This document shows, piece by piece, positions 9,725 to 20,358 of a DNA stretch of 64,000 bases (positions within the stretch are counted from its first letter, which is position 1; every line of letters begins with the position of its first letter). This DNA is from Pantoea sp. A4 (GTDB taxonomy: Bacteria > Pseudomonadota > Gammaproteobacteria > Enterobacterales > Enterobacteriaceae). The position numbers were made by a program, and so were the translations under genes. The stretch spans positions 372,001 through 436,000 of the forward strand of contig NZ_ALXE01000019.1 of assembly GCF_000295955.2 (NCBI RefSeq), given 5' to 3'. The notes below the pieces were generated by a model. It did no database searches, was not told the origin of the DNA, and was given only the letters and a program-made list of their open reading frames with translations.

Positions 9725-9751
9725 TACCTGTCAAAAGAGCGTGCCCCTGAA

Positions 9752-10393
9752 TCAGAAGCCTAAACTGTCCAGCAGGTCATCTACCTGATCCTGGCTGGCT
9801 ACCACGTTGGGTGCCTCGGCATTGATCTGCGGACCATTTAGCAGACCGTTATCTTCTTTACGTGCCGCACCTGCTTCTGGAATATTCTCCAGCAGTACCA
9901 TCAGCAACTGACGCTCAATCTCCTGGATAACATCCATCATGCGCTTGATCACCTGACCGGTGAGGTCCTGGAAATCCTGCGCCATCATGATATCGAGCAG
10001 CTGCTTGTTGGTGAACGAAGTATGCTCTGGCACGGCGGCGAGATAATCACGCGTATCCGAAACCAGTGCACGGGCGTCAGTCAGTTCAATCGGGTTGTCA
10101 AACCACGCATCCCACCGCACGCTTAATCCCTTCGCGCCTGCCTCCATCGCATCCTGATGCGGCTGCGAGGCCTCAACGCTGTTCAACGCACGATCGGCGG
10201 CCTGGGCCGTCATCTGTACGACATAATCCAGGCGATCGCGGGCATCCGGAATCGCTTCCGCTGCCTCTGCAATCGCCTGATCCAGCCCGAGCTCTCGCAA
10301 GCTATCGCGCAGCATACGGGTCAGCGCGCCGATACGAGAAATGATATCGTGCGCCGAAGCATCCTGAGCAGGTTTCGGAAGTACGCTCATCAC
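9752..10393 (-). CDS. cheZ: CheZ, CheY-P phosphatase
   Basis: CheZ dephosphorylates CheY-P to end tumble signals. The 213-residue product aligns over its full length with E. coli CheZ. It has the long helical hairpin ([20 protein letters not shown]), the active-site segment with the catalytic Gln ([20 protein letters not shown]) and the C-terminal CheY-binding peptide [10 protein letters not shown]. Two ATGs lie in tandem after an AAGGAG site; the upstream one (10393) is used here. It is 6 bases downstream of cheY in the same operon. Confidence 0.97.
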   Translation of the reverse strand: MMSVLPKPAQDASAHDIISRIGALTRMLRDSLRELGLDQAIAEAAEAIPDARDRLDYVVQMTAQAADRALNSVEASQPHQDAMEAGAKGLSVRWDAWFDNPIELTDARALVSDTRDYLAAVPEHTSFTNKQLLDIMMAQDFQDLTGQVIKRMMDVIQEIERQLLMVLLENIPEAGAARKEDNGLLNGPQINAEAPNVVASQDQVDDLLDSLGF

Positions 10394-10399
10394 ATCTCC

Positions 10400-10789
10400 T
10401 TACATACCCAGTTTTTCAAAGATCTTGTTTAATTTCTCTTCCAGCGTCGCGGCGGTAAAGGGCTTCACCACGTAGCCACTGGCTCCCGCCTGTGCCGCAG
10501 CGATGATGTTCTCTTTTTTCGCTTCTGCGGTCACCATCAACACCGGCAGCTTCCCTAAGGTGGCATCGGCGCGGACCGTTTGCAGCAGCTCCAGACCATC
10601 CATATTGGGCATGTTCCAGTCAGAGATGATGAAATCAAATCCACCGGCACGCAGCTTGTTCAGCGCATCAGCACCGTCTTCTGCCTCTTCCACATTGTTG
10701 AATCCCAGCTCTTTCAGCAGGTTGCGGACGATTCGACGCATGGTGTTGAAATCATCGACCACCAGAAAACGCATATTTTTATCAGCCAT
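10400..10789 (-). CDS. cheY: CheY, chemotaxis response regulator
   Basis: Single-domain receiver of 129 residues that binds FliM when phosphorylated and switches the motor to clockwise. The acidic pocket D12-D13, phosphoacceptor D57 (in [11 protein letters not shown]), T87 ([11 protein letters not shown]), Y106 and K109 (GYVVKPF) are all in place. The sequence is nearly identical to E. coli CheY. It lies between cheB and cheZ in the receptor-cheRBYZ operon. Confidence 0.98.
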   Translation of the reverse strand: MADKNMRFLVVDDFNTMRRIVRNLLKELGFNNVEEAEDGADALNKLRAGGFDFIISDWNMPNMDGLELLQTVRADATLGKLPVLMVTAEAKKENIIAAAQAGASGYVVKPFTAATLEEKLNKIFEKLGM

Positions 10790-10828
10790 ATTTACTCCTG
10801 TGTTTATCTGCCCGGCTGGACGGGCGGG

Positions 10829-11878
10829 TTAAATTCGTAATGCCTGACCGGCACTGATCTTCGCCAGCATGCGCTGACTGATCTCTCCCAGGTCCAAAAC
10901 CTCGCTCACTCCACCGAAAGCAATCGCTTCTCGCGGCATGCCAAACACCACGCAGGTTTTTTCGCTCTGCGCGATAGTCCAGGCACCGGCGCGGTGCAGG
11001 TCTGACATGCCCGCCGCGCCGTCATTGCCCATGCCCGTCAGGATCACCCCCACCGCATTACGGCCGGCGTGGAGCGCCACCGAACGGAACAGCACATCCA
11101 CCGAGGGTTTATGGCGATTCACCGCAGGCCCGTCATGGAGCCGCACCACATAGTTCGCGCCACTACGGCCCAACTCCATGTGCAGTGCGCCCGGTGCGAT
11201 ATAGGCGTGTCCCGGTAAAATTCGCTCGCCCTCTTCTGCCTCTTTAACCGTGATCTGGCAGAGTTTATTCAGGCGTTCGGCAAATGAGCGGGTGAAGCCC
11301 GGTGGCATATGTTGGGTGATCATCAGCGCAGGGCTGGTCGCCGGGAGCGGCTGCAGCAGATGCCGGATCGCTTCGGTGCCCCCGGTCGAAGAGCCAACAG
11401 CAATCAGTTTTTCGCTACTCAGCAGCGGCCCGGCTTTGATCACCGGCGGCGCAGATGCGGGGGTGCGAGGATGCAGCCTGGCACGGGATGCCGCACGGAT
11501 TTTGTCCGCAATCATCTGGCTATAGGCCAGCATCCCCTCACGGATGCCAAGTTGTGGTTTGGTGACAAAATCCACCGCCCCCAACTCCAGGGCACGCAGC
11601 GTCACCTCAGAACCTTTACCGGTCAGTGAGGAGACCATCACCACCGGCATCGGGCGCAGACGCATCAGCTTTTCAAGGAAGTCGAGGCCGTCCATGCGCG
11701 GCATTTCAACATCCAGCGTCAGCACCTGCGGATTAAACTGTTTGATCAGATCGCGAGCCGCCAGCGGATCTGGCGCGGTCGCCACCATTTCCATATCGGG
11801 ATGGCTGTTAATGATCTCAGTCATCAACTGGCGCATTAATGCGGAGTCATCCACGCACATCACAGTGATTTTGCTCAT
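10829..11878 (-). CDS. cheB: CheB, protein-glutamate methylesterase/deamidase
   Basis: CheB removes methyl groups from chemoreceptors and deamidates receptor glutamines, giving adaptation. The 349-residue product has an N-terminal receiver domain (D10, D11, phosphoacceptor D56 in [12 protein letters not shown]) joined by a linker to the methylesterase domain. The catalytic serine motif [11 protein letters not shown], the His in TQHMPPGF and the acidic residue in GMGNDGAAG are visible. Its start overlaps the cheR stop by one base (TAATG). Confidence 0.98.
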   Translation of the reverse strand: MSKITVMCVDDSALMRQLMTEIINSHPDMEMVATAPDPLAARDLIKQFNPQVLTLDVEMPRMDGLDFLEKLMRLRPMPVVMVSSLTGKGSEVTLRALELGAVDFVTKPQLGIREGMLAYSQMIADKIRAASRARLHPRTPASAPPVIKAGPLLSSEKLIAVGSSTGGTEAIRHLLQPLPATSPALMITQHMPPGFTRSFAERLNKLCQITVKEAEEGERILPGHAYIAPGALHMELGRSGANYVVRLHDGPAVNRHKPSVDVLFRSVALHAGRNAVGVILTGMGNDGAAGMSDLHRAGAWTIAQSEKTCVVFGMPREAIAFGGVSEVLDLGEISQRMLAKISAGQALRI

Positions 11879-12747
11879 TATCTTTCCTTCGTCAGTCCAT
11901 AGACGGTTTGCCCACGTAACCAGAACTCTTTACTGATCTGACTGAAGTTTTCTGAATGTCCGGCGAACAGCATTCCGCCAGGTTTCAGCAGCGGGACAAA
12001 GCGTCGCAGGATTTTTTCCTGGGTCTCTTTATCGAAATAGATCATGACATTGCGGCAGAAGATGGCATCAAACGGGCCAGGCAGTGACCATTCGTTGGCG
12101 AGCAGATTAAGCTGCGCAAACGTCACGTTATTCGCCAGTTCAGATCGCACACGCACCATGCCCGCCTGTGGCCCGGTGCCACGCAGGAAAAAGCGCTGCA
12201 TCTGCCCCGGTGACAAAGTGCGTAACTCTTCCTGGCGATAGACACCGTTAACCGCTTTTTCCAGCACCTGCGTGTCGATATCGCTGGCGTAAACCTGGAA
12301 TTTACCCGGCCCGTTACCCAGGGTTTCGGCCAGGGTCATGGCTATCGAATAGGGCTCTTCACCGGTGGATGCGGCGGTACTCCAGACGTTAAAACTGCCG
12401 CTACGTTTGCGCGCCAGCTCGGCCAGAATGGGAAAATGGTGTGCCTCGCGGAAAAACGCCGTGAGATTGGTGGTCAGTGCGTTGATAAACGCCTGCCACT
12501 CAGCGCTATTCTGATCCTGCTCAAGCAAGGCCAGATAGCGGCCAAAGTCATCAATATTCAACGTGCGCAGACGGCGAACCAGGCGGTTGTAGACCATTTC
12601 GCGCTTATGGTCCGCCAGCACGATCCCGGCACGCTGATAGATCAACTGACTGATACGACGAAAGTGGGTATCGGAAAGCGGTAAGCGCTGGACCATTTGC
12701 GACAACAGCGTGGTGGTATCCTGTTCCAGTAATGACGTTTTTTTCAT
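11878..12747 (-). CDS. cheR: CheR, chemoreceptor methyltransferase
   Basis: CheR transfers methyl groups from S-adenosylmethionine to receptor glutamates. At 289 residues it has the usual length, with an N-terminal helical domain, the SAM-binding segment [18 protein letters not shown] and the [14 protein letters not shown] block. The receptor encoded just upstream ends in NWETF, the pentapeptide that tethers CheR and CheB. Overlaps cheB by one base. Confidence 0.98.
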   Translation of the reverse strand: MKKTSLLEQDTTTLLSQMVQRLPLSDTHFRRISQLIYQRAGIVLADHKREMVYNRLVRRLRTLNIDDFGRYLALLEQDQNSAEWQAFINALTTNLTAFFREAHHFPILAELARKRSGSFNVWSTAASTGEEPYSIAMTLAETLGNGPGKFQVYASDIDTQVLEKAVNGVYRQEELRTLSPGQMQRFFLRGTGPQAGMVRVRSELANNVTFAQLNLLANEWSLPGPFDAIFCRNVMIYFDKETQEKILRRFVPLLKPGGMLFAGHSENFSQISKEFWLRGQTVYGLTKER

Positions 12748-12797
12748 GTGATTCCACCTGCCCGGACAAAACGGTTATTTGCTCGATTCGACGACGA

Positions 12798-12821
12798 GCT
12801 ACCCCGCATTCGCGGGGTAGC
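12798..12821 (-). other. Intercistronic hairpin between the receptor gene and cheR
   Basis: GCTACCCCGC / GCGGGGTAGC form a perfect 10-base-pair stem with a 4-base loop, 10 bases after the receptor stop. No U-run follows. It is likely a transcript-stabilising or partial-termination element that keeps receptor mRNA in excess over cheR; that role is inferred from position. Confidence 0.55.
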
Positions 12822-12831
12822 CGGGCAACGC

Positions 12832-14502
12832 TTAGAAGGTTTCCCAGTTGTCGTTACTGCTGCTCTGGCGCGCCAGCGTCAGCGGTGTCTCTTTCCTGAC
12901 GCTTTTCACGGCGCTGCTGACATTAACGGCCTGGGTGGCATATTCTTTACCAATATTGAACACCGCGACCGACTGCTTGAGGCGGCTGGCCTGCTCTTCC
13001 AGTGAGGCCGCCGCTGAAGCGGACTCTTCTACCAGTGAGGCATTCTGCTGCGTAACACGGTCCATCTCGGTTACCGCCAGCCCAACCTGATCGATCCCAC
13101 GGCTCTGCTCATCGGAAGCCGAAGCGATCTCGCCCATGATGTCGGTGACACGGGTCACCGCATTGACGATTTCACTCATGGTTTCGCCTGCGCTTTCTAC
13201 CTGCACAGAGCCGGTGTTAACGCGGCTAACCGAGTCTTCGATCAGTGATTTGATCTCTTTTGCCGCCTGCGCACTGCGTTGGGCCAGACTACGCACTTCA
13301 CCCGCGACCACGGCAAAACCACGGCCTTGCTCACCCGCACGTGCCGCTTCAACCGCGGCGTTCAGCGCCAGAATGTTGGTCTGGAAGGCAATACCGTCGA
13401 TCACACTGGTAATATCCGCAATTTTCTTGGAACTTCCGGCGATCTCTTTCATGGTGGTCACCACGCCATCCACCACTTTTCCGCCCTGCTGCGCGGTCTC
13501 TGACGCGTTCAGCGCCAGTTGTGATGCCTGACGTGCGTTCTCCGCATTCTGTTTCACCGTGGCAGTAAGCTGTTCCATACTGGCTGCCGTCTCTTCCAGC
13601 GAAGCGGCCTGCTGTTCAGTACGTGAAGAGAGGTCATTATTACCGGCGGAAATTTCGCTGGCACCGTTGTAGATGGCATCTGCGCCATCTCGCACCGTAC
13701 CCACAGTCCGCACCAGCTCCTGCTGCATGTGACGCAATGAACTCAACAACTCACCCATTTCATTGCGCAGCGTGACATTAATCGGCTGCGTCAAATCGCC
13801 GCGTGCGATGTGCTGAATGTGTTCAATCCCCTCTTTCAGTGGGGTGATCAGAATGCGGCGCATCCCGGTCCATACCAGCGCAATCACCAACAGCGTCAGA
13901 ATCAGAATGCCGCTCACCAGCACAATGGAACGGTTATAAGCCTGCTGATTGGCATCAATACCGCGCTGACCAAGCACCACGTTGTAATCCAGCCAGGCGT
14001 TATACAGTTTGGCGAAGCCATCCTGATACCCCTGGGTTGGCTCATCAACAAACGCCTGGAAGCGCCCTTCATCCAGATCGGCAATCAGACGGCTCAGTGA
14101 GTCGTAATACGCGGTATAGCTGGCTTTCAGCGCCAACACGTTTTCTGCGGTTTTGCCTTTTTCCGACAGACTGGCATTGAACTGATCCATACCCACATCG
14201 GCTTTTTTCATCTCCCCCTGAGCCAGTGCCACCAGCTCTTTAACCGTGGCACCCGAACCGCTTTGCGTAGAATCCTGCATGAAGCGGATCCCGGCACGGT
14301 TCAGGGTGTTACGCGCCTGAATCAACGCCACCCAGGAGGAACCCATCGCCCGTTGCAGATCGCTCAGGCGTTGGTTGTAAGAGAAATTCTCTTTGTCGGT
14401 CTGAACGGTGGTAAAAAACACTCCCCCGGAAAACAACTGAATAATGGCAAACAGGACCAGCACACTCAGCAAGCCTGTGACCACACGAACACGATTAAAC
14501 AT
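12832..14502 (-). CDS. Tsr-like methyl-accepting chemotaxis protein
   Basis: Transmembrane chemoreceptor of 556 residues. The start at 14502 ([10 protein letters not shown]) follows a GAGGTG ribosome site and matches the E. coli Tsr/Tar N-terminus; an in-frame extension to 14628 would have no such support. Order: TM1, periplasmic four-helix ligand domain, TM2, HAMP, adaptation helices and the signalling tip. Ligand-pocket residues match Tsr ([12 protein letters not shown] with R64, N68, R69, R73; PTQGYQDGF), so serine is the likely attractant. The C-terminus is NWETF, the CheR/CheB docking peptide. It is the only receptor in the operon; no tap-like second gene follows. Confidence 0.93.
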   Translation of the reverse strand: MFNRVRVVTGLLSVLVLFAIIQLFSGGVFFTTVQTDKENFSYNQRLSDLQRAMGSSWVALIQARNTLNRAGIRFMQDSTQSGSGATVKELVALAQGEMKKADVGMDQFNASLSEKGKTAENVLALKASYTAYYDSLSRLIADLDEGRFQAFVDEPTQGYQDGFAKLYNAWLDYNVVLGQRGIDANQQAYNRSIVLVSGILILTLLVIALVWTGMRRILITPLKEGIEHIQHIARGDLTQPINVTLRNEMGELLSSLRHMQQELVRTVGTVRDGADAIYNGASEISAGNNDLSSRTEQQAASLEETAASMEQLTATVKQNAENARQASQLALNASETAQQGGKVVDGVVTTMKEIAGSSKKIADITSVIDGIAFQTNILALNAAVEAARAGEQGRGFAVVAGEVRSLAQRSAQAAKEIKSLIEDSVSRVNTGSVQVESAGETMSEIVNAVTRVTDIMGEIASASDEQSRGIDQVGLAVTEMDRVTQQNASLVEESASAAASLEEQASRLKQSVAVFNIGKEYATQAVNVSSAVKSVRKETPLTLARQSSSNDNWETF

Positions 14503-14534
14503 ACACACCTCAATTGGTTGGCGAATCACAGGTG

Positions 14535-14561
14535 TTATCGGCAAAGTGCGCGGTTTTGTTA
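14535..14561 (-). promoter_or_regulatory. Sigma-28 (FliA) promoter for the receptor-cheRBYZ operon
   Basis: On the minus strand the -10 element is GCCGATAA, an exact match to the FliA consensus (14535-14542). Eleven bases upstream is TAACAAAA (14554-14561), a partial match to TAAAGTTT. It lies 33 bases before the receptor start and after the cheW terminator, where a late flagellar promoter is expected. Confidence 0.65.
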
Positions 14562-14597
14562 GTGGAGACAGGCGAAAAAGCAGGAATATTTGCGGAG

Positions 14598-14625
14598 AAA
14601 AAAACCCGCCAGCAGGGCTGACGGG
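14598..14625 (-). terminator. Intrinsic terminator after cheW
   Basis: A 9-base-pair stem with one mismatch (CCCGTCAGC / GCTGGCGGG, 3-base loop) is followed on the minus strand by seven Ts. It ends the motA-motB-cheA-cheW transcript 18 bases past the cheW stop. Confidence 0.85.
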
Positions 14626-14642
14626 CAAGAAGATGAGGCGGT

Positions 14643-15143
14643 TTACAGCGAGTGATGCAGGCCATCCACCAGCGCCATCTCGTCACTGCTGAGCAGCTTC
14701 TCGATATCCACCAGAATCAGCATGCGATCGTTAAGTGCACCCAGTCCGGTGAGGTACTCGGTAGACATGGTGACGGCAAATTCGGGGGCTGGGCGGATCT
14801 GCTCTTGCGTCAACGACAGCACATCAGACACGCCATCGACCACAATGCCGACCACGCGCTGCAACAGATTAAGCACGATCACCACGGTGTTGTCGTTGTA
14901 GTCCACATCCGGTTGGGAGAACTTCACGCGCAGATCGATAATCGGCACTATCACACCGCGTAAGTTGGTGACGCCTTTGATGAACTCAGGCGTATTCGCT
15001 ATGCGTGTGACCTGATCATAGCCACGAATCTCCTGCACCTTGAGAATATCAATGCCGTACTCCTCTTCACCCAGTGTGAAGACGAGGAACTCCTGCCCGA
15101 CGGTTTCACCTGTGATCTTAGTGACGGTCGCCATTCCACTCAT
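14643..15143 (-). CDS. cheW: CheW, receptor-kinase coupling protein
   Basis: CheW links chemoreceptors to CheA in signalling arrays. The 166-residue product is collinear with E. coli CheW ([51 protein letters not shown]). It is the last gene of the motAB-cheAW operon, 23 bases after cheA, and is followed by a strong terminator. Confidence 0.98.
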   Translation of the reverse strand: MSGMATVTKITGETVGQEFLVFTLGEEEYGIDILKVQEIRGYDQVTRIANTPEFIKGVTNLRGVIVPIIDLRVKFSQPDVDYNDNTVVIVLNLLQRVVGIVVDGVSDVLSLTQEQIRPAPEFAVTMSTEYLTGLGALNDRMLILVDIEKLLSSDEMALVDGLHHSL

Positions 15144-15166
15144 GTATTTTTACCCTTATTAATCAA

Positions 15167-17131
15167 TTACGCTGCGGCACCGGCCACACGTTTTTCGCGA
15201 TTGAGTGATTGCAACGCTGAGACATCCACAATCAGTGCTACACTGCCGTCGCCGAGAATGGTGGCAGCGGAAATCCCAGGGACTTTGCGATAGTTGCTTT
15301 CGAGGTTTTTCACCACCACCTGGTGCTGACCAATCAGTTGATCCACCAGCAGGGCATAGCGCTTGCCCGCGCTCTGCAGGATCACCACAATGCCCTGCGT
15401 GGCATTGGTTTTTGCCCCCTGCACGTCAAAGACATTCCACAGCTCCACCAGCGGCAGATACTCACCCCGGACTTCGAGTACGCATTCGCCACCCGCCAGC
15501 GGTTTCAACTCTTCGGCTCGCGGTTGCAGTGACTCCATTACCGCGTTCAGGGGCAAAATAAACACTTCGTCCGCCACCTTGACGGACATCCCGTCGAGGA
15601 TCGCCAGCGTCAGCGGCAGCAGAATGCGGATGGTGGTGCCTTTACCCTGCTTCGAGGCAATTTCAACGTGTCCACCCATCTCCTGGATATTACGCTTCAC
15701 CACGTCCATGCCGACCCCACGGCCAGAGACATCCGTCACCGTTTCCGCCGTGGAGAAACCTGGCGCAAAGATCAGCATCCCCACTTCTTCATCGGTCATG
15801 CTGTCACTGACTGGCAAGCCGGAAGAGAGCGCCTTCGCCAGAATGCGCTCGCGATTAAGGCCCGCACCGTCATCGGCCACTTCAATGCAGATGTTGCCGC
15901 CCTGGTGCTCCGCAGACAGCGTCAGGTTGCCCACCGCCGTTTTCCCTGCGGCCAGCCGTTTTTCCGGGGCTTCAATGCCATGGTCCAGGCTATTACGGAC
16001 CAGGTGGGTCAGCGGATCGATAATGCGTTCGATCAGGCTTTTATCCAGCTCGGTTGAACTGCCCGATAACGTCAGCTCGACTTCTTTACCCAACTTGCTC
16101 GCCAAATCGCGCACCAGACGTGGGAAGCGGCTGAACACATACTCCATTGGCATCATACGGATCGACATCACCGACTCTTGCAGATCGCGGGCGTTGCGCT
16201 CCAGCTGCCCCATGCTGTTCAGCAGATCGCCGTGATTAACCGGATCGAGGCTGCCCGACCGCTGCGCCAGCATCGACTGCGTAATCACCAGCTCACCGAC
16301 CAGGTTGATCAACTGATCGACCTTCTCAACCGCAACACGAATGCTGCTGGACTCCCCGGCTTTGGCGGCGGGGGCTGCACGTCGGCTGTCGCGTTTGACT
16401 TCTGCCACCGCAACAGGCGCAATGTCAGTGACGACGTTTGCCGTGGCTGCTGCTGGTGCTTCCACCTCAGAGGCGGTCGCTTCCGGGAACAGGATCTGCT
16501 GCTCTTCCAGCACAAAACAGAGCACCGCCACAATGTCATCTTTTTCGACGCCCTCAACGGTGGCGTCCAACTGGTGTTGGCTTTTACTGACCTGGCTCAC
16601 TTTGCCGAGATTACTCAGCTCCTCCAGCATCAGATCGACCTCTTTCTCTTTCAGGTCGACCAGCTGTATGCGCAGGCCAGGTGTCGCGGCACTGGGTGCA
16701 GTCACCGCGACCACGGCCGCTGGCTCAGGCGCAATTCCTTTGGCTTCTAACGCCAGTTGGCGCAAGGCTTCACAAATGTAGTTGAAGCTATCGGCATCTG
16801 GCTCCTGGGCCGTTTTATAGGCATCGAGCTGTTCCTGCATAATATCTTTGGTTTCCAAAAACAGGTTGATGATGTCGGTGCTGAGCTGCATTTCATCGCG
16901 GCGTGCACCATCGAGAATGTTTTCCAGGATATGGGTCGTTTCCTGCAATACCTTAAAACCAAAAGTACCGGCCCCCCCTTTGATTGAGTGGGCGGCGCGA
17001 AAAATCGCATTCAGCTGCTCGGCATCCGGCTCCTGCGGGTCGAGGGCCAACAGGTGCTGCTCCATATCCGCTAATAGCTCATCGGCTTCATCAAAAAATG
17101 TCTGGTAAAAATCGCTGATGTCCATGCTCAC
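15167..17131 (-). CDS. cheA: CheA, chemotaxis histidine kinase
   Basis: CheA autophosphorylates and passes phosphate to CheY and CheB. The 654-residue product has, in order, the HPt domain with H48 (FRAAHSIKGGAGTFGF), the CheY/CheB-binding P2 domain, the dimerisation domain, the ATPase domain with N, G1 and G2 boxes (HLVRNSLDHGIE, EVADDGAGLN, GRGVGMDVV) and the C-terminal CheW-like regulatory domain. The start is 4 bases after the motB stop. Confidence 0.98.
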   Translation of the reverse strand: MSMDISDFYQTFFDEADELLADMEQHLLALDPQEPDAEQLNAIFRAAHSIKGGAGTFGFKVLQETTHILENILDGARRDEMQLSTDIINLFLETKDIMQEQLDAYKTAQEPDADSFNYICEALRQLALEAKGIAPEPAAVVAVTAPSAATPGLRIQLVDLKEKEVDLMLEELSNLGKVSQVSKSQHQLDATVEGVEKDDIVAVLCFVLEEQQILFPEATASEVEAPAAATANVVTDIAPVAVAEVKRDSRRAAPAAKAGESSSIRVAVEKVDQLINLVGELVITQSMLAQRSGSLDPVNHGDLLNSMGQLERNARDLQESVMSIRMMPMEYVFSRFPRLVRDLASKLGKEVELTLSGSSTELDKSLIERIIDPLTHLVRNSLDHGIEAPEKRLAAGKTAVGNLTLSAEHQGGNICIEVADDGAGLNRERILAKALSSGLPVSDSMTDEEVGMLIFAPGFSTAETVTDVSGRGVGMDVVKRNIQEMGGHVEIASKQGKGTTIRILLPLTLAILDGMSVKVADEVFILPLNAVMESLQPRAEELKPLAGGECVLEVRGEYLPLVELWNVFDVQGAKTNATQGIVVILQSAGKRYALLVDQLIGQHQVVVKNLESNYRKVPGISAATILGDGSVALIVDVSALQSLNREKRVAGAAA

Positions 17132-17135
17132 GGGA

Positions 17136-18080
17136 TCACCTCGGTTGTGAGGAAGTAACAGGGGTTACCGCAGCAGCGCCGGGTACAGGCGGCGCGGTAA
17201 TGTGTTCAAGCTGCGCCGGATCGCTGACCTGTGCGGCATCGCTCTCGGCATTCTCTTTTTCAATTTCAGCTTCGGTATCGTGGTTCAGTACCAGCAGGCT
17301 AATACGTCGATTCACCGCATCATCGCCACCGCGATTTTTCAGCTTCATGGTGTCGGCCATGCCCACCACACGCAGGACTTTGGCACCGTCCAGACCACCA
17401 ATGATCAACTCGCGCCGCGAAGCGTTGGCGCGATCCGCCGAGAGCTCCCAGTTGCTGTAACCGCGATCGCCGTTGGCATAGGGAATATCATCCGTATGTC
17501 CCGCCAGGCTGATTTTATTTGGGATGTCATTCAGGACTGGGCCAATGGCGCGCAGAATATCGCGCATGTAGGGCTCCACTTCTGCACTGCCGGTCTTAAA
17601 CATCGGCCGGTTCTGACTGTCGATGATCTGAATGCGCAAACCCTGATCCACCAGGTTGATAATCAGGTGCGGCCGCAGCGCTTTCAGGCGCGGATCGGCT
17701 TCGATCAGCTGATCGAGCCGCTCGCGCAAGCGATTCAGGCGGATATCATCCAATTGACGCTTTTGTTCATCGATATTCGGTTCTTTGTGTACTTCACCCT
17801 TTTTCTGCGTCGGATCATCACCGCCGCCAGGGAAAGGACTGTCGCTGTCACTGCTGCGCTGCCCCCCGGTCAACGCCACTTTGAGCGGCGTTTTGAAGTA
17901 ATCAGCGATTTGCACCAGCTCCTGCGGATTGGCAATGGAAATCAGCCACATCACCATAAAAAACGCCATCATCGCCGTCATAAAATCGGCATAGGCAATC
18001 TTCCATGATCCATGGCTGCCCTCATGCTTTTTATGCTTGCGCTTTTTTACCAGCACAATCGGGCGGTTTTCATGCTTCAT
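17136..18080 (-). CDS. motB: MotB, flagellar stator protein
   Basis: MotB with MotA forms the proton-driven stator and anchors it to peptidoglycan. The 314-residue product has a basic N-terminus, one membrane helix with the essential proton-binding aspartate D32 ([16 protein letters not shown]), and a C-terminal OmpA-like peptidoglycan domain ([19 protein letters not shown]). It overlaps motA by 4 bases (ATGA). Confidence 0.98.
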   Translation of the reverse strand: MKHENRPIVLVKKRKHKKHEGSHGSWKIAYADFMTAMMAFFMVMWLISIANPQELVQIADYFKTPLKVALTGGQRSSDSDSPFPGGGDDPTQKKGEVHKEPNIDEQKRQLDDIRLNRLRERLDQLIEADPRLKALRPHLIINLVDQGLRIQIIDSQNRPMFKTGSAEVEPYMRDILRAIGPVLNDIPNKISLAGHTDDIPYANGDRGYSNWELSADRANASRRELIIGGLDGAKVLRVVGMADTMKLKNRGGDDAVNRRISLLVLNHDTEAEIEKENAESDAAQVSDPAQLEHITAPPVPGAAAVTPVTSSQPR

Positions 18081-18964
18081 GAATTCTCATCCGCCGTCTG
18101 CTTCGCTGGATTTTTGGCATTGCGCACATGCTCTTCCAGCTCATTGAATGAGGGACGATCGGTGGAGTAGAGAATTTTACGGCCAAACTCCACCGCAATT
18201 TGCGGGGCGTAGCCGTTGAGGCTGGAAAGCAGCGTCACCTTGATGCACTGCATAATTTTGGTGGTTTCTGCGCACTTCTGTCGCAGCACCGATGCCAGTG
18301 GCGAGATAAAACCGTAGGCCAGTAAGATGCCGAGGAACGTTCCGACCATTGCGTGGGCAATCAGCCCGCCCAGCTCTGCCGCCGGGCGATCCGCCGAAGC
18401 CAGCGCGTGGACTACCCCCATCACGGCGGCAACAATACCGAACGCCGGTAAGCCATCACCGATGGCGGAGAGACTCTGAGCAGGCACATCGCACTCATGC
18501 TCATAGGTCTCAATCTCTTCGTCCATCAGCGCTTCAATTTCATGGGCATTCATATTGCCGCTGACCATTAAGCGCAAGTAGTCAGTGATAAAATCTACCA
18601 GCATTTTATCGGCCAGAATGCGCGGATAGCTGGCAAAAATTTCGCTCTGGCTGGGGTCTTCAATATCCCGCTCCAGCGATAACATGCCCTGCTGGCGAGA
18701 TTTTGCCATCAGGCGATATAACAGCGACATTAAATCCATGTATACGGCTTTGTTATATTTCGATCCTCGCATTAACAGCGGCAATGCTTTTAATGTTTTT
18801 TTGATTGCCGTGCCGTTGTTCCCGACTAAAAAGGCACCAACGCCCGCGCCCCCGATAATCAGCAACTCCGAGGGTTGATATAATGCCCCCAGATGGCCAC
18901 CCACCATTAAATAGCCGCCGAGTACGGAGCCAAGGACAACGATATACCCTAATATGATCAGCAC
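18077..18964 (-). CDS. motA: MotA, flagellar stator proton channel
   Basis: MotA is the four-helix inner-membrane stator subunit whose cytoplasmic loop pushes on FliG. The 295-residue product matches E. coli MotA throughout, including the loop charges around [15 protein letters not shown] and the proline-containing segment [20 protein letters not shown]. The start is a GTG. First gene of the motAB-cheAW operon, after the flhDC terminator. Confidence 0.98.
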   Translation of the reverse strand: MLIILGYIVVLGSVLGGYLMVGGHLGALYQPSELLIIGGAGVGAFLVGNNGTAIKKTLKALPLLMRGSKYNKAVYMDLMSLLYRLMAKSRQQGMLSLERDIEDPSQSEIFASYPRILADKMLVDFITDYLRLMVSGNMNAHEIEALMDEEIETYEHECDVPAQSLSAIGDGLPAFGIVAAVMGVVHALASADRPAAELGGLIAHAMVGTFLGILLAYGFISPLASVLRQKCAETTKIMQCIKVTLLSSLNGYAPQIAVEFGRKILYSTDRPSFNELEEHVRNAKNPAKQTADENS

Positions 18965-19041
18965 AAAAAATCCTTACGTCCGTAACGTGTTGGTGGAAGT
19001 TAAGCCAGAGGGCGCGGCCGAGTGTTATTCGCAAACGCAAG

Positions 19042-19071
19042 CAAAAAAAAAGCAGCGGATTAACCGCTGCT
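19042..19071 (-). terminator. Intrinsic terminator after flhC
   Basis: AGCAGCGG / CCGCTGCT form an 8-base-pair stem with a 5-base loop, followed on the minus strand by nine Ts. It separates flhDC from motAB, so motA needs its own promoter between 18965 and about 19040. I could not identify a convincing one. Confidence 0.9.
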
Positions 19072-19099
19072 GGTATGTGCTTCCCCATTGCGAACAGAC

Positions 19100-19678
19100 T
19101 TAAACGGCGCGTTTAACCTGTTCATCCAGCAGTTGAGGAGAACTATCGGCAAATTCTGGAGAAAGTTTACGTCTTTTTACCGCACGCGATGGCGGCTGGC
19201 ACAGGCTACAAACAAAGCTGCCCGGCGGCTGATGTGCATGATTAATAAAGCTGCCGTTGCAGCAGCGGCAATCTGAGAGTTCCAGCATTCCACTTTCGAC
19301 AAAGCGTACCAGCGTCCAGGCGCGAGTCAGCGCTAACAGTGGCCCCTCATCAGTCTGCGGACACTGTTCAAGATAGAGCCGATAGGCCTGAACCACGGCT
19401 TCGATACCACTCGTGAGGCCGGTTTTGAGCAGAAATTTCCACGCATTACAGAACATGGAAGCGTGAATGTTCTGCTCCCAGGTCATAAACCAGTCCGTGG
19501 AAAATGGCAGCATCCCTTTTGGCGGAGGGCAACCACGCAGCTCTTTGTACAGTTTAATCAACCGGCCACGGCTCAATTGGGTTTCGCTCTCCAGCATTTG
19601 CAGGCGAGCCCCGAGGGTGATCAGTTCCATGGCCAGGTGAATATCGCGCGCTTCCTGGACAATACTTTTTTCACTCAT
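19100..19678 (-). CDS. flhC: FlhC, flagellar master regulator subunit
   Basis: FlhC forms the FlhD4C2 activator that turns on class 2 flagellar promoters. The 192-residue product has the family zinc site, four cysteines in two pairs (DCRCCNG and FVCSLCQPP). The start codon overlaps the flhD stop (ATGA). A strong terminator follows. Confidence 0.98.
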   Translation of the reverse strand: MSEKSIVQEARDIHLAMELITLGARLQMLESETQLSRGRLIKLYKELRGCPPPKGMLPFSTDWFMTWEQNIHASMFCNAWKFLLKTGLTSGIEAVVQAYRLYLEQCPQTDEGPLLALTRAWTLVRFVESGMLELSDCRCCNGSFINHAHQPPGSFVCSLCQPPSRAVKRRKLSPEFADSSPQLLDEQVKRAV

Positions 19679-20028
19679 GACACCGCCCTCTTCTTCGCCG
19701 GAGTTTCCTCAGACGATCCATTCCGCAATAAACGGCTGGATAAGAGAATACCGGTATGGATTTGCTGTAAATCATCCACGCGGGATTCCTGGGTCAGGCG
19801 GTTAATCAAATTATGATCGTTAAAACGGAACTGACACACCAGCTGATTAGTTTCAGCCAGTTTCACCATTTCAGGTAAGGTCAATTGAGACAAAGTATCC
19901 GCCATCGACTCATCAATACCGAGGCGAAACATTGCAGAAGCTTTTTCCTGGTTTATTAATCGTTGCGCAAGCAACAAATATGACAAATTAATGTCATAAA
20001 TATGTTTCAGTAATTCTGTAGTACCCAT
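19675..20028 (-). CDS. flhD: FlhD, flagellar master regulator subunit
   Basis: FlhD partners FlhC. The start is set at 20028 ([14 protein letters not shown]) because this aligns with the E. coli N-terminus; an open extension to 20136 lies in the leader and shows no homology. The 117-residue product keeps [19 protein letters not shown] and the [11 protein letters not shown] segment. GGA motifs just upstream (GGGATGGAAAA) double as a weak ribosome site and could bind CsrA, as is known for the E. coli flhDC leader. Confidence 0.97.
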   Translation of the reverse strand: MGTTELLKHIYDINLSYLLLAQRLINQEKASAMFRLGIDESMADTLSQLTLPEMVKLAETNQLVCQFRFNDHNLINRLTQESRVDDLQQIHTGILLSSRLLRNGSSEETPAKKRAVS

Positions 20029-20281
20029 TTTTCCATCCCGACAGACGCGTACTGATACTTTCGCAGCCGGTAAGCTGCCACGTTTCGTGTTGCTGGTTGT
20101 TAAGAGCTTAACGATGGTAAAAGTTGTCTTTCGCAAACGTTTGGCTATCTCGAAGCAAGCATTATTGTTTTCGCTTCGCCTTCACCCTGGCCCTTACCTG
20201 GCCCACTCATTTACTGAGTTTTTATGGTCTCTTCCCGGACGTCTGTTTACAGTTTTCTAAGACTATTCTGAAAACAAGGCA

Positions 20282-20310
20282 AATCTATCCCTTCTGATTT
20301 CGACATACAA
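20282..20310 (-). promoter_or_regulatory. Proposed flhDC sigma-70 promoter
   Basis: On the minus strand TTGTAT (20305-20310) and TAGATT (20282-20287) are 17 bases apart. The hexamers are only fair. The start they predict (about 20275) puts the CRP site below at -71.5, the spacing known for E. coli flhDC, and leaves a leader of about 247 bases. Confidence 0.55.
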
Positions 20311-20334
20311 CGACACCTGGATGAAATTTTAGAT

Positions 20335-20358
20335 AAAGTGTGATCCACATCACACTTT
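20335..20358 (-). promoter_or_regulatory. CRP-cAMP operator of flhDC
   Basis: A perfect 10-base inverted repeat, AAAGTGTGAT / ATCACACTTT, with a 4-base centre, contains the CRP core TGTGA-N6-TCACA. It lies upstream of the proposed flhDC promoter. Catabolite control of flagella by CRP is established in E. coli; here it is inferred from the site. Confidence 0.88.

Noticed and set aside
9625..9763. Strong AAGGAGG on the plus strand followed by a 36-codon frame starting at 9653
   Set aside because: The spacing to the ATG is about 19 bases, too long, and the frame runs through the cheZ terminator and into the antisense of cheZ.
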